In this document: positions 4,865-5,977 of the stretch, in pieces | How the letters are laid out: every line of letters begins with the position of its first letter | Position numbering within the stretch: the first letter of the stretch is position 1 | Assembly (NCBI GenBank): GCA_017440425.1 | Contig: JAFSHJ010000251.1 | Span: forward strand, 1 to 5,977 | Length of the DNA stretch: 5,977 nucleotides | Direction of reading: 5' to 3' | Source: Oscillospiraceae bacterium | GTDB taxonomy: Bacteria > Bacillota > Clostridia > Oscillospirales > Ruminococcaceae | Position numbers and translations under genes: made by a program | Notes under the pieces: generated by a model | Seen by the model: only the letters and a program-made list of their open reading frames with translations | Databases searched by the model: none | Told to the model about the DNA's origin: nothing

Positions 4865-5977
4865 ATGAAAAAGGTTCATATAACAGAAACCGTGTTGAGA
4901 GATGCCAACCAATCTCTCATGGCAACAAGATTGCCATACAGCGATTTTGCCGATATCCTGCCGATAATGGACAAAGCGGGATACTATTCGGTGGAGTGTT
5001 GGGGAGGCGCAACGTTTGATTCTTGTCTGCGCTATCTGAACGAAGACCCCTGGGAAAGGCTTCGTAACATAAGAAAGGCAATGCCGAACACCAAACTGCA
5101 GATGCTCTGCCGCGGACAGAATCTGCTTGGTTATAAGCATTACCACGATGATGTTGTGGAAAAATTCATTGAGCTTTCCATCAAGAACGGCATCGACATT
5201 GTGCGAATTTTCGATGCGCTCAACGATTTCCGAAACATCAAAACAGCTCTTGAAGCAATGAAAAAATATGCCACCCCCAGAACAGAGGCATCCGGCTGCA
5301 TTTCTTATACACAGAGCCCCGTGCACACCGTTGAAAAATACGTAGAGATGTGCAAAGAGCTTCAGCGCATGGGTTTTGATACCATCTGCCTCAAGGATAT
5401 GGCAGGCACAATGACCCCCTACGAAGCCGAGTACCTTGTCAAGGGCATAAAAGATGCCGTAGGCGATATGCCGGTCATCCTGCACACCCATTGCACCACA
5501 GGCATGGCATATATGACGGTTATCAAAGCGATTGAATCCGGTGTTGATGTTATCGACTGTGCCGCATCCTGCTTCTCCAACGGTACCAGCCAGCCTGCAA
5601 CCGAGACAATGTATTACGCTCTCAGCCAGTACGGTATCGATACAGGTCTCAATAACCTTGTAATAAACGAGATAAACGACTATTTCAAACCCATTAAGCA
5701 GAAGTATATCGATTCCGAAGTGCTCAATCCCAAGAGTATGGCAACCGATTCTCAGGCACTTTTCTATAAAGTTCCGGGCGGAATGCTCTCCAATATGATC
5801 GCAAACCTCAAAGATATGAACGCAATGGATAAGTTTGAGGCAGCACTTCTGGAGATCCCCGAAGTCCGCAAAGATCTGGGATATCCTCCGCTGGTAACTC
5901 CGCTTTCCCAGATGGTAGGCAACCAGGCAGTAATAAACGTGCTTATGGGCGAGCGCTATAAGCAGATATCCACAGAG
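4865..5977 (+). CDS. Oxaloacetate decarboxylase alpha / pyruvate carboxylase B carboxytransferase (partial)
   Basis: The first 371 residues are present and the gene runs off the right edge. The start is an ATG 10 nt after AGGAGG (4849-4854). The sequence is a biotin-dependent carboxytransferase barrel. It has ETVLRDANQSL at 8-18 with the metal-binding Asp13, and SGCISYTQSPVHT from 143 with a conserved Cys145. Next come CLKDMAG at 175-181 with Lys177, the expected carboxylated lysine, and LHTHCTTG at 206-213 with metal ligands His207 and His209. GTSQPATE and VPGGMLSN (303-310) follow. Such enzymes move the carboxyl group between oxaloacetate/pyruvate and biotin. The gene could be the alpha subunit of a sodium-pumping oxaloacetate decarboxylase (oadA) or the B subunit of a two-part pyruvate carboxylase (pycB); the missing C-terminus and downstream genes would decide. 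It is divergent from the MarR operon and has its own promoter. Confidence 0.93.
   Translation, partial: MKKVHITETVLRDANQSLMATRLPYSDFADILPIMDKAGYYSVECWGGATFDSCLRYLNEDPWERLRNIRKAMPNTKLQMLCRGQNLLGYKHYHDDVVEKFIELSIKNGIDIVRIFDALNDFRNIKTALEAMKKYATPRTEASGCISYTQSPVHTVEKYVEMCKELQRMGFDTICLKDMAGTMTPYEAEYLVKGIKDAVGDMPVILHTHCTTGMAYMTVIKAIESGVDVIDCAASCFSNGTSQPATETMYYALSQYGIDTGLNNLVINEINDYFKPIKQKYIDSEVLNPKSMATDSQALFYKVPGGMLSNMIANLKDMNAMDKFEAALLEIPEVRKDLGYPPLVTPLSQMVGNQAVINVLMGERYKQISTE

Noticed and set aside
4685..5491. 268-codon open frame antisense to the carboxytransferase gene
   Set aside because: It runs opposite to a strongly conserved enzyme gene and through its promoter and leader; it is a shadow frame.

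Overview
The window looks like chromosomal DNA of an anaerobic Firmicute of the class Clostridia, probably a gut Oscillospiraceae/Ruminococcaceae-type bacterium. The grounds are strong AGGAGG-type ribosome binding sites, sigma-A-like promoters, intrinsic terminators, and the gene content: a GH106-like glycosidase, a DegV-family lipid-binding protein, a MarR regulator, and a biotin-dependent carboxytransferase of the OadA/PycB type. This is inference from content; no RNA gene is present to fix the taxonomy.

Layout. Positions 1-378 are AT-rich. They hold the 3' end of an unrecognised gene and a small cysteine-rich protein of a kind often seen in phages and integrative elements. Positions 379-669 are intergenic and contain the most striking object here: a nearly perfect DNA/RNA cloverleaf at 399-513. 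It has a 15-bp perfect closing stem around three perfect hairpins with look-alike loops, and it ends in a T-run. A strong promoter follows, overlapped by a palindrome that matches the catabolite-responsive element (cre) consensus at all but one position. This promoter drives an 846-residue cytoplasmic glycoside hydrolase (670-3210) that ends at a clean intrinsic terminator.

Convergent to the glycosidase, on the minus strand, is a two-gene operon: a MarR-family regulator (4148-4600) and a DegV-family protein (3292-4140). They are 7 bp apart, and the DegV ribosome binding site lies inside the end of the MarR gene. The MarR promoter is followed immediately by a perfect 6-3-6 palindrome, a likely autoregulatory operator.

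Divergent from MarR is the start of an oxaloacetate decarboxylase alpha / pyruvate carboxylase B-type gene (4865 to the window end, incomplete), with its own promoter and a leader of about 100 nt.

Together the genes suggest sugar utilisation under catabolite control, exogenous fatty-acid handling under a local MarR switch, and pyruvate/oxaloacetate metabolism, but nothing shows that these units act as one system. The cloverleaf is the best candidate for something not covered by ordinary gene annotation.
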